Assembly: GCF_003703475.1 (NCBI RefSeq)
Contig: NZ_RDQM01000010.1
Span: 62,001-126,000 of the forward strand
Origin: Allofranklinella schreckenbergeri
GTDB lineage: Bacteria > Pseudomonadota > Gammaproteobacteria > Burkholderiales > Burkholderiaceae_C
Length of the DNA: 64,000 nucleotides
Reading direction: 5' to 3'
The notes below the pieces were generated by a model that ran no database searches, was not told the origin of the DNA, and saw only the letters and a list, made by a program, of their open reading frames with translations. Shown one piece after another: positions 26,500 to 33,970 of the stretch (positions are counted from its first letter, which is position 1; each line of letters begins with the position of its first letter). The translations under genes were made by a program, and so were the position numbers.

Positions 26500-28407
26500 A
26501 TGAAAAATACCTCAGGTTTGTGCCGCATTGGGGAATCATGCCGTGTTTTTTTATGGCCGCTTCTGGCATGTATGGTGGGATGGCAGCAGCTTGCCCAATA
26601 CATGCATGCTGAGGTGTATTACGACGCTCAGCACACCTATTTGCCCTATGCCCAGCGATTCTTGAACGAGGGTTGGTCGTTTCTGCTCACCCCGGAAAGC
26701 TATCAGGTCGTGCCATTGGCTTATTTATGGCTGGCCGTCTGGCAGGTAGAAACGCAATGGATTCGTTTCGCTAATTGTGGTTTATGGGTTTGTTGCGTCT
26801 TTTTTCTATGGTCCAGCGCACGTCAATTGGGGGGCGAGCGCGCGGGCATAGTGGCCTTGGCGCTATGGCTGGTTAATCCGGAAATCCATCGCTATTTCCC
26901 TAGCGAATTGACGGAGCCGATTTTCCTGTTTGGCTTGTTGTGCTGGACTTGGAGCATGCTGGGACTGATACAAAGGCCCAACCGCTGGCTAATTGGCGCG
27001 GCCGCCTTGGGGCTGTGCATCACCTTGCTTTCGCGGCCTGTATTGCAATTGATGGCCCCATTGGGTTTATTGGTTTGCGTGTTTTTTTTATGCTGGACCA
27101 AATTCAAAAAACGCCAATACGCTTGGGTGCCTTCTGTCAAAGCCATTGCCTGGAGTTTGGCGCTGGGTATGCTGATTCCGGTGGCGCTGGTCATCAAAAA
27201 TATCTTGGTTTTCGGGCTGTGGGGGCTTGGCACGGGTGCAGGCTCCGGTATTTATCTGGGCACACATATTCTTTTTCAGGGGGCTGAACCCATTTATCTG
27301 GGCTTCAATTTCGATAATGTTCTCTATACCCGGGAAAATTTTCATCACTTGGGAGTAGAAGAAGATGGCGCTGCCCGCTTGGTGGGCATGTGGCAATTGG
27401 CCTCCATGCCATTGGGCGATGTGCTGGCGTTTTTATTGCGCAAACTGTGGTGGTGGCTGACGCACCACCCCGCCGTCTTGCTGCAAGAAGGCGCTTTCAT
27501 CCGCCAATTGCGTTTGCTGGAAATCGGCATGGTGTTATGGGCGCTGGGGATCATGGCCTACACCTATGCACGCGGCGGCAGGCAAGCCCTGGCGCAGCGC
27601 TTGCTGGGCCACCCTTTGTCCATGCGTTTGGTGGGGGCGGCATTTCTGCTGCTGATGTTTTTGGGGCTGCTGGCCCAATTGCTGCCCATTCTCTACAACA
27701 GCCGCTACAGCACCACCTTGTTAGGGCCGTGGCTGATACTGCTGGCCGCCTGGGCTTTCTCGATTGTGACGGCTCCGCTGCGCACATCCTGGCGTTGGCG
27801 TACCTGGGCGCTGCGGGCGCGCTCGCCGCATGGCATCGTGCCCTTGCTGCTGGTTGCGGCAGCGCCCGTCGCCCTTGCCTCCGCAGCCTATAACTACGCC
27901 AAAAAACATGATGTGCTGGCCATCGACCAGCCCGGCCCCACCCGCACCGTGCGCGCCGTGCCTGCCGCCCCTGTTGCCGCTCTGAACCTGACCCCGTCAG
28001 GCAAAAACCGCTGGGTCACGACCGAGCCCGTGGCCGTGCTGACGCAGGAATTCACCGCTGAGGACGTCGCCGCGCTGGCCGCCAGCCCCGTCTACAACGC
28101 CTTGTGGCGGCTGGAGTGGGAAATTTCCCCCAAAGGCCGCACCTGCAAACCGGCCCATGTGGCCTACCAACAGCACGACGGCACGATTCGGGGGGAGGGC
28201 TTTGTGTTGCCGCTGCGCAGCTATGGGCAGCGCACGACGGCCTATGTGCATGCCAACCGTACCTTGCGCCCAGATGTGCCTGGGCGTTTGCACATCACGC
28301 TGAGTTGTCCCGTGGGCAGTGAAGTCACCTGGTTTGGCGCTGCCCTATTGGAAAGCACTTATTCGCTTGAGTGGACTCGACGTTTTGAAGCCAGGCAGAA
28401 ATCGTAG
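26500..28407 (+). CDS. Polytopic membrane protein, probable GT-C type glycosyltransferase
   Basis: A 635-residue protein with about 10-11 predicted membrane helices between residues 15 and 470 and a soluble C-terminal domain of about 160 residues. The first periplasmic loop carries YYDAQHTYLPYAQRF, an acidic pair after helix 1 as in dolichol-phosphate-type transferases (ArnT/PMT-like). Loops RYFPSELTEPIFLFGLL and RPVLQL are also typical of that architecture. The C-terminal domain (after NYAKKHD) looks like a beta-rich binding module. The first two thirds are AT-richer than the flanks. Donor and acceptor are unknown. A second GT-C-like gene lies at 29686. Confidence 0.6.
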   Translation: MKNTSGLCRIGESCRVFLWPLLACMVGWQQLAQYMHAEVYYDAQHTYLPYAQRFLNEGWSFLLTPESYQVVPLAYLWLAVWQVETQWIRFANCGLWVCCVFFLWSSARQLGGERAGIVALALWLVNPEIHRYFPSELTEPIFLFGLLCWTWSMLGLIQRPNRWLIGAAALGLCITLLSRPVLQLMAPLGLLVCVFFLCWTKFKKRQYAWVPSVKAIAWSLALGMLIPVALVIKNILVFGLWGLGTGAGSGIYLGTHILFQGAEPIYLGFNFDNVLYTRENFHHLGVEEDGAARLVGMWQLASMPLGDVLAFLLRKLWWWLTHHPAVLLQEGAFIRQLRLLEIGMVLWALGIMAYTYARGGRQALAQRLLGHPLSMRLVGAAFLLLMFLGLLAQLLPILYNSRYSTTLLGPWLILLAAWAFSIVTAPLRTSWRWRTWALRARSPHGIVPLLLVAAAPVALASAAYNYAKKHDVLAIDQPGPTRTVRAVPAAPVAALNLTPSGKNRWVTTEPVAVLTQEFTAEDVAALAASPVYNALWRLEWEISPKGRTCKPAHVAYQQHDGTIRGEGFVLPLRSYGQRTTAYVHANRTLRPDVPGRLHITLSCPVGSEVTWFGAALLESTYSLEWTRRFEARQKS

Positions 28408-28483
28408 TGCGCGGGCCGGATATTCTTTGGGCACATGTTGTATCGGCCTCTGGACATCTGAGTGAGGGTATTTACTGATACCG

Positions 28484-28525
28484 TATTCTCTGCGCATGGC
28501 GCACGATGCCTCTGGAGCGGTAGCT
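28484..28525 (+). pseudogene. Remnant similar to the prfC 3' end
   Basis: The 42 bases translate as YSLRMAHDASGAVA against YPLRMAHDAAGALA in prfC (26284-26325); 32 of 42 bases match, including a 17-base exact run, and most differences are synonymous. No longer similarity is visible on either side. Reads best as a leftover fragment of a second, diverged prfC copy. Confidence 0.45.
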
Positions 28526-28585
28526 GTGGCAGGCGAGGCTCTATTGTGTGGACGTGTTTCTCGAACTAGTAGCTAAGGAGGTTAT

Positions 28586-29605
28586 ATGCTCTTTCGTCGC
28601 AATTCATTAGCGAAAGCTGTTTTTTCGATTTTCTCTTTGACGGCAGCAATTGCCTATGCGGCTGATCACAATTGGAGAGCTCCAATTGTTAATAACGGGT
28701 CTATTGCATCGAAATTTTGGGCGCCTTCGGATGGGGTTTATTTTTTTGATATGGCCCCAGGGACGAATTTTGTGCCTCATTCACAATGGAATGTGAATGA
28801 CATGACGTTTGCCGGGATTCAAAATAGTTCTAACTTTCAGGCTTCGGTTGATCCGAATGGCTATGGGTGGACCTCTGTGCAATGGCAGGGCGATAAGTTC
28901 TCTGCGTGGCTAAATACTTGGAGTGTTAATCCGAGCAGTAATCCTCTTGTGAATTATTGGTCTATCGGTTTTGGCGGGTCGATACCTGGGGATAATCGCG
29001 CATGGAGTTCTTATCAATTTGGCGCAAACCCCATGCTTTGTTCGGCTCATTTTCAAAAAGTTAACAGGCTTTTCACGGCTGGAGATATAGCTTTATATAA
29101 TTTTGTCGGGCTTTTCATTCAGGATGTTTCAACTGGTAGAACTATCAATATGGTTGTTGCCGTGTGGGATAGCAGGCCTAATTTTCAGTTTTATGAAAAC
29201 ATAGGTGTGGACGTTCAGGTTGGAGCGTTTTTGCAGAGCTACATCGGAGGGAGCAGGTATACTACTCTCATGCCATGGAGTCAAACTGCTCAATCCGGTT
29301 CTGAAAGGCCTGAAGAATGGTATGGTTTTTGTATCACAAAAGCCAACCTCTCAAACATAATTAACGATTTCAATGAGCGACTCAGTCGGGATCGCGATGA
29401 TTTGTCTGCGATGCGGAATAGACTGGCGTGGCAAGATAAATATCTTGAGTCTATAAATTCGGTTCCATCTGTTTCATTGGATCATAATAATTATAGGGTG
29501 ACTGCGGTGTATCTTCAGCCGGAGGCGGGAAATGTTAGAAATCCGGGTGCTGGGGGGCATGTGGGTATTGTTATGCGCGAAAATTGGGTTTTTACTCGAT
29601 ATTAA
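28586..29605 (+). CDS. Secreted protein of unknown family (paralogue of 31753-32712)
   Basis: A 339-residue protein with a signal peptide (cleavage likely after AIAYA, residue 25) and an excellent ribosome binding site, AAGGAGG. The mature part is rich in Asn, Ser, Trp, Tyr and Gly, as in extracellular beta-proteins. It shares ordered blocks with the product of 31753-32712: DPNGYGW with GDKFSAWLNT, GDNRAWSSYQFGANPMLC, PEEWYGFCITKANL and GGHVGIVMRENW. The only two cysteines of the mature chain, Cys152 and Cys249, are 97 residues apart, exactly as in the paralogue, so a disulfide is likely. AT-rich compared with flanking core genes. Function unknown; I recognise no domain. Confidence 0.7.
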   Translation: MLFRRNSLAKAVFSIFSLTAAIAYAADHNWRAPIVNNGSIASKFWAPSDGVYFFDMAPGTNFVPHSQWNVNDMTFAGIQNSSNFQASVDPNGYGWTSVQWQGDKFSAWLNTWSVNPSSNPLVNYWSIGFGGSIPGDNRAWSSYQFGANPMLCSAHFQKVNRLFTAGDIALYNFVGLFIQDVSTGRTINMVVAVWDSRPNFQFYENIGVDVQVGAFLQSYIGGSRYTTLMPWSQTAQSGSERPEEWYGFCITKANLSNIINDFNERLSRDRDDLSAMRNRLAWQDKYLESINSVPSVSLDHNNYRVTAVYLQPEAGNVRNPGAGGHVGIVMRENWVFTRY

Positions 29606-29642
29606 TATTCATTTGATGTTTTTTTGAGATTGCATTTTATTG

Positions 29643-29676
29643 ATCGAGCGCATAAAAAGCGCTCGATTTTGTTTTC
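29643..29676 (+). terminator. Terminator of the secreted-protein gene
   Basis: Perfect stem ATCGAGCGC (29643-29651) / GCGCTCGAT (29659-29667), seven-base loop, then TTTTGTTTTC. Confidence 0.82.
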
Positions 29677-29685
29677 TTAGTATTT

Positions 29686-31020
29686 ATGAAAAACAGTGTT
29701 TTTAGGGTTGCGCTAACCATAAGTTTGGCTTTGTTCTTTCTGCACGCCACTTGGTATTTGGCCGTGTGGCCTGGTCCCATCGGGGAAGATGGGTATTCAG
29801 TTATTTCAAATATCGAAAGAGGTGTGCCTAAGTATTCAGGGAAAGAAGCTGCATGGCTTCTTTATGTCTTAGCAACTTATAGCATGACTTGGCGGCTGGA
29901 GGCAGTCGTTATTCCTTTGATTCTGTTGCAGGTTGCCATTTTTACCCGTATTTTATCCTGGAATTATGCGCAAGGTTATCGAAAAACGGCGTTGTTCCTT
30001 CTGACTTGGATTGCTTGTGCCCCGCATGTGATGAATTTTGAAGTCAGTCTTTATCCTGATGCGGTATTTAGTCTAGCGTTTATAGGGGTTTTATTTGAAG
30101 TTTGGATTGGTCTAAAAGAGAGGCAGATTAAACCCTGTGGTGCATGGGCGATTGCCTGTATGCTGCCTGCGGCAGCTTTTTTTAAAGCCAATGGCATTTT
30201 AATTTTTGTGCCGGTTTTGTATTTGGCTTACCGTTTGCAGGGGCGCTGGCGCTGGTTTTTGGTGGCGGCTTGTGTTTTTTGGGCTGCTTTGGTGCAGATC
30301 GGCAGCAAGGTGCATGATTTAGGTAATGGGCATGGTGCATTGAAGCCACTCGTGCTGTTTGAAACTGTTAATTTTATGCAATCGAAGCCTATGGGGTTGT
30401 GGGAAAACCGCCAAATGGTGACGGAAAAGACGCAGAAAATTATATATAAATATATTTCTCAGCAGGACATTGATGCTTTATACGACCGTGATTATTGGGA
30501 TACGCTTTGGCATCAAAATCGTGATCGGGTAAGATTCTGGCAAATGTCTGCGGAGGATCGTCGCGCCCTGCGGTACGATTTTTTCACTTATAATTTGTGG
30601 CGAAATTTGCCGGCATTTTTATCTAGCCGGGTTAATATTTTTTTGGCGTCGGCTTTTGCCCAGGGAGGTATCGTACGACCGGATAATGCGATGCATTATA
30701 TAGATAGACTACAGACGGTTTCGAAAAAAAATACCTTCGACTTGGAGATTTTGCCTGGTGTGGCGGATAAATCTTTTCAGTTGAGTTACGATTGGCGCTT
30801 TCTGTGGTGGACGCCGTTTTTTGGCGTGTTCCTGATTGTGATTTGCTCTTGGACGGCCATGCGCCAAAAAGCGTGGGACGACGCAGTGGTAACATGGACT
30901 CTTTTGGTGCAACTGGGAGGTATATTTGTTTTTTCTATCGCGGCGGAATACCGTTATCTGCTATTGATTTTTTACAGCCCCCTATTGTTGCTTCCCTTGC
31001 GATATCTACAAAGAAAATAA
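29686..31020 (+). CDS. Polytopic membrane protein, GT-C-like
   Basis: A 444-residue integral membrane protein with about ten helices. After helix 1 comes VWPGPIGEDGYSVISN, an acidic loop position like that of GT-C transferases, and CAPHVMNFEVSLYPDAVFSLAF carries a further acidic residue at a membrane edge. A soluble stretch of about 100 residues (GALKPLVLFE to DRLQTV) lies between the helical halves. The codons are visibly AT-richer than core genes. The start ATG has no clear Shine-Dalgarno and follows the terminator of the upstream gene by ten bases. Substrate unknown; a role in surface glycan synthesis is plausible but inferred only from architecture. Confidence 0.6.
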   Translation: MKNSVFRVALTISLALFFLHATWYLAVWPGPIGEDGYSVISNIERGVPKYSGKEAAWLLYVLATYSMTWRLEAVVIPLILLQVAIFTRILSWNYAQGYRKTALFLLTWIACAPHVMNFEVSLYPDAVFSLAFIGVLFEVWIGLKERQIKPCGAWAIACMLPAAAFFKANGILIFVPVLYLAYRLQGRWRWFLVAACVFWAALVQIGSKVHDLGNGHGALKPLVLFETVNFMQSKPMGLWENRQMVTEKTQKIIYKYISQQDIDALYDRDYWDTLWHQNRDRVRFWQMSAEDRRALRYDFFTYNLWRNLPAFLSSRVNIFLASAFAQGGIVRPDNAMHYIDRLQTVSKKNTFDLEILPGVADKSFQLSYDWRFLWWTPFFGVFLIVICSWTAMRQKAWDDAVVTWTLLVQLGGIFVFSIAAEYRYLLLIFYSPLLLLPLRYLQRK

Positions 31021-31248
31021 CAAGAGGTGTGAAGGACGAGGTTTCGAGATTATTGGTGAAAACTGACTTCTCATTTCTAATAGCCTACCTTTCGAGGTTT
31101 TTTTCAAGGAGGGGCCTTTCACTCTCCTTTACCCAGAGGGATTAGGGAGGAGAGATGCTCCCCATTGTATTGGACCATATGCAGCGCGCAAGCGTCTTAC
31201 CGATCCCGCCCCCACACCTTCTCTCCCTGAACCCTGTCCCGTACAAGA

Positions 31249-31407
31249 GCCTGTTCAAAATCTTTGCACGGCGAGCAATGGAACCCGGATTTGGGCGGTC
31301 TGCGGCGTCGCAAAGCCCCGCCATGGCGGCGGCTATGGCGTGTTCTGCGCCTTGCAGCCCATCCCAAACCGCTTCTTGTCCACTTCGCGCCGAGATTTTG
31401 AACAGGC
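31249..31407. mobile_element. Family 3 element with 15-base inverted ends (MITE-like)
   Basis: GCCTGTTCAAAATCT (31249-31263) and its exact complement AGATTTTGAACAGGC (31393-31407) bound a 159-base GC-rich segment without coding capacity. A smaller GAGCCTG/CAGGCTC hairpin at 62555-62582 shares the end sequence. Confidence 0.55.
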
Positions 31408-31537
31408 CCCAACAGGTTGCTGAAATACTTCCGCAAAGAGGCATCAACCCCTCTATCAAGGGGTGCCTGGTTGGGCCCCCTTACCCATGCCGAAAAAACC
31501 GCTTGTAGCTCGTTTTGAATGGTCGACCTGCAAGTGG

Positions 31538-31600
31538 CTAGAGCGTGTTATGCACTTTTCGCCCCCCCCGTGAGAGCGCAAAGTGCATAACACGCTCTAG
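31538..31600. repeat. Family 2 element, short 63-base form
   Basis: Perfect 21-base inverted arms starting CTAGAGCGTGTTATGCAC (31538-31558 and 31580-31600) around a C-rich loop and GAGAGCGC. It reads as the long form with the middle deleted between its two GAGCGC repeats. Confidence 0.8.
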
Positions 31601-31752
31601 AAGGCCAAAGCAGTATTTCAGCAGCCTGCTAAGTGGGGTTGTACGGGGCGCTTGGGCAGGCATCCGGAAAAGACTTTGAAAAGCCGGGCTTTGAGTAGGT
31701 TTTGGAAGGAGGTTTTCCCCCTTAATTCCAAAATTATTTTCGAGATGCGCTT

Positions 31753-32712
31753 TTACTGTTTAATGATAAATATATTCCATTCGCGGAAGCGGGCTCCCAT
31801 ATGCCCCGTAATTGGTTTTTTTGCGCTAATTTCTCCGCCGATAACAGCAAACTTTAGGCTGTAATTGGCGACATTATTGGAGTAGTATGGCAGCAACGGT
31901 TCATTCCGTTGCATGCGCACCTGGTTGATGGCAGCAACCTGACTATTGGCCGCGTCAATTACCGAAAGTAAATTGTTTTTATAAATGCAAAATCCAAACC
32001 AATCCTCTGTGTTCCACGTCGAGCTTCTACTCAAAGCAGAGCCGGGTGATGTGGAAAAATGGTTTTGAGTTCCATAGTTTGCATTAGTCCAAAACCAGCC
32101 TGTTTCTGTGTCTAGGCCACTGTGCTCGGTAAGGTGTGATGGGTTGCTATCGTAATATAGCCCGCCGGCAGTCAAGGTTAATTGGGTTGAGTTGTCGTAT
32201 AAATTAAAAGCGGATCCTCCTTGATTATTAGATCCCGCGCCATGCCATGATACTGGGACTGCTGCAAAAAAAGCATTGCAAAGCCCCGGATTGTTTCCAT
32301 AAGTCTGGCTCCAAGGTCTAATATCTCCAGAAAAATTTACCTGATAATTTGTGGTGTAAAGCGGGTCTGGTCGATTGTTTGGAGGTGCGGAATCTGTGTT
32401 TATAAAAAAAGAAAACTTATTCCCATAACCTTGAACCGCTGATGCACCTTGCCAATTGGGATCTACGGATCTCTCATAGATAGGTTTCAAATGCTGAGGA
32501 ACATGCAGGCCTGTGAAATTTTCTATCCCTACGGACGGGGTGTAATTGTGACTTCCTAGGGCGAAATTTAAAACGGTCAAGGTATTCGGCTGGTATGAGT
32601 TTATGTAATTAGAAATTGGCGGCATTACGGCAGGGGATGAAAATAGCCAAACATTTTGAGATAGAGCTGTGGAGCTCACCAATGCCAACGTGACGGCGGT
32701 CAATTTTTTCAT
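31753..32712 (-). CDS. Secreted protein of unknown family (paralogue of 28586-29605)
   Basis: A 319-residue protein with a signal peptide (cleavage likely after TALSQ, near residue 19) and a strong AAGGAGG ribosome binding site. Blocks shared with the other paralogue: SVDPNWQGA with YGNKFSFFINT, FSGDIRPWSQTYGNNPGLC, NTEDWFGFCIYKNNL and TGHMGARFREWN. Its only cysteines, Cys145 and Cys242, are 97 residues apart, as in the paralogue. Overall identity is low, so duplication is old or the two came separately. It is AT-rich, Asn/Ser/Tyr-rich and opposite in strand to the rest of the island. Function unknown. Confidence 0.7.
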   Translation of the reverse strand: MKKLTAVTLALVSSTALSQNVWLFSSPAVMPPISNYINSYQPNTLTVLNFALGSHNYTPSVGIENFTGLHVPQHLKPIYERSVDPNWQGASAVQGYGNKFSFFINTDSAPPNNRPDPLYTTNYQVNFSGDIRPWSQTYGNNPGLCNAFFAAVPVSWHGAGSNNQGGSAFNLYDNSTQLTLTAGGLYYDSNPSHLTEHSGLDTETGWFWTNANYGTQNHFSTSPGSALSRSSTWNTEDWFGFCIYKNNLLSVIDAANSQVAAINQVRMQRNEPLLPYYSNNVANYSLKFAVIGGEISAKKPITGHMGARFREWNIFIIKQ

Positions 32713-32997
32713 TTCAGCCTCCTTTTGGTTTGAAAAACACAGATTCGGATCGAATCATTAAAATTTCATAGACCAAATAACGGTGTGTGGCTCGGTAGAC
32801 GCGTTTTCGCACAAATGCTGTACTCATCTTTTTTGCTGGGATACTCAACCCCATCACTCGTAACGAATTTAATGGGGCGTCGCTCCATCAGCAACTAGGA
32901 GGGCACAAGAGCTCTTTAGTGGTCTACCAAGATTGGTTATTGGAGTGGGCCAGTGTAGAAAGCGAAATGGTTCAGTGTGAGAGGGTTAACCCATATC
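32713..32997. other. Intergenic region ahead of the island's minus-strand gene
   Basis: 285 bases that hold the promoter of the secreted-protein gene and the 3' flank of fnr. A CCCCAT/ATGGGG hairpin spans about 32848-32875. Otherwise nothing I can name. Confidence 0.4.
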
Positions 32998-33711
32998 TCA
33001 CATCTGCGGCCTGGCCATGTCGCTTAGCCCTGCTGGGTTGGCGATGCGCACGTAGCGGCGATCCACTTCGATCAGGCCCATTTCCCCCAGTTTGCTGAAG
33101 GCGCGGCTGACGGTTTCGAGTTTGAGGCCCAGGTAGCTGCCGATTTCTTCGCGCGTCATGCGCAGCACGACTTCGCTGGACGAAAAGCCGCGCGCGCTCA
33201 GGCGCTGGGCGAGGTTGACGAGAAAGGCGGCCAGGCGCTCTTCGGCGCGCATGCTGCCCAGCAGTTGCATGACGCCGTGCTCGCGCACGATTTCGCGGCT
33301 CATGATGCGCTGGATGTGGCGCGTGAGGGCGGGGATTTCGTGGCACAGGCTGTCCAGCCGTTCCATGGGCAGTACGCAGACTTCGGCGTTTTCCAGCGCG
33401 ATGGCGTCGCAGCAGTGGCGCTCATCGACGATGCCGTCAAAGCCCAGGATTTCACCGGCCATTTGAAAGCCGAAAACCTGCTCGCGCCCGTATTCGTTGT
33501 GGATGCAGGTTTTGAATACGCCCGAGCGGATGGCGTACAGCGCCTTGAAGGCGGTGCCTTGGGTGAAGAGCCATTGGCCGCGACGCACGGTTTGGCGGTG
33601 GGAGACGATGCTGTCCACGCGCTGCATGTCTGCTTTGCTCAGACCGGTGGGCATGCAGAGGTCGCGCAGGTTGCAGTCTGAGCAAGCGACGTGGCGGGCG
33701 GCGCAATTCAT
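32998..33711 (-). CDS. fnr: FNR-type oxygen-sensing transcription regulator
   Basis: CRP/FNR-family regulator; 237 residues. The N-terminal cysteines Cys10-x2-Cys13-x5-Cys19 and the central Cys112 (AEVCVLP) match the four iron-sulfur cluster ligands of E. coli FNR. The effector domain is cyclic-nucleotide-binding-like, and the C-terminal helix-turn-helix contains MTREEIGSYLGLKLETVSRAF, whose recognition helix ETVSR is that of FNR. ATG 33711 is chosen over a TTG two codons earlier. It is divergent from hemN, with an FNR site between them, which suggests control of hemN and possibly autoregulation. Confidence 0.94.
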   Translation of the reverse strand: MNCAARHVACSDCNLRDLCMPTGLSKADMQRVDSIVSHRQTVRRGQWLFTQGTAFKALYAIRSGVFKTCIHNEYGREQVFGFQMAGEILGFDGIVDERHCCDAIALENAEVCVLPMERLDSLCHEIPALTRHIQRIMSREIVREHGVMQLLGSMRAEERLAAFLVNLAQRLSARGFSSSEVVLRMTREEIGSYLGLKLETVSRAFSKLGEMGLIEVDRRYVRIANPAGLSDMARPQM

Positions 33712-33822
33712 GGGCAAATTGGAGGCCTTTAATCAACTTTTGTGGGCTGCGCGCAGTTGCGGCAGAGGCGAGTGCAGGCGCGCTGGGCAAACCATCTGCA
33801 CGTGATGGGGTGCGGATGGCGG

Positions 33823-33855
33823 AAGTTTTACAAAGGGTGCGTGTTGGTAAAACTT
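33823..33855. promoter_or_regulatory. Inverted repeat in the fnr-hemN region
   Basis: AAGTTTTAC (33823-33831) and GTAAAACTT (33847-33855) form a nine-base inverted repeat with a 15-base spacer. Possibly an operator for a second regulator; not identified. Confidence 0.3.
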
Positions 33856-33897
33856 GCTTGCATTATCGGCGCGAAATTTGTGCGCTTTGCGCAAAGC

Positions 33898-33911
33898 TTG
33901 ATCGCCATCAA
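33898..33911. promoter_or_regulatory. FNR box upstream of hemN
   Basis: TTGATCGCCATCAA matches the FNR consensus TTGAT-N4-ATCAA exactly. It is centred about 66 bases before the hemN start codon. Confidence 0.8.
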
Positions 33912-33970
33912 CGCGGCTTGCGATGCTTTGCGAGACAGTGGCGCGCTCATCTTTTTTCATTGGAATTGCC

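Larger units (their letters stand above)
31021..31752. other. Non-coding stretch with two small elements
   Basis: A 732-base region between convergent genes. It holds the family 3 element (31249-31407) and a short family 2 element (31538-31600). The rest, including a GAGGGGCC-rich stretch near 31100, shows no gene I can support. Confidence 0.5.

Noticed and set aside
31249-31600. Remnant transposase gene in the 732-base gap
   Set aside because: Frames are short, with no DDE or HTH motif. Only inverted-repeat ends are visible.
26500-32712. Prophage or integrated plasmid
   Set aside because: No integrase, phage structural, replication or mobilisation genes; only membrane and secreted proteins with small repeats.
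32820-32997. Possible protein fragment reading NGASLHQQLGGHKSS before fnr
   Set aside because: It is short, continues into fnr antisense and matches nothing I recognise.
33423-33717. Alternative TTG start of fnr at 33717
   Set aside because: ATG 33711 is two codons later, fits better and keeps all cluster cysteines.
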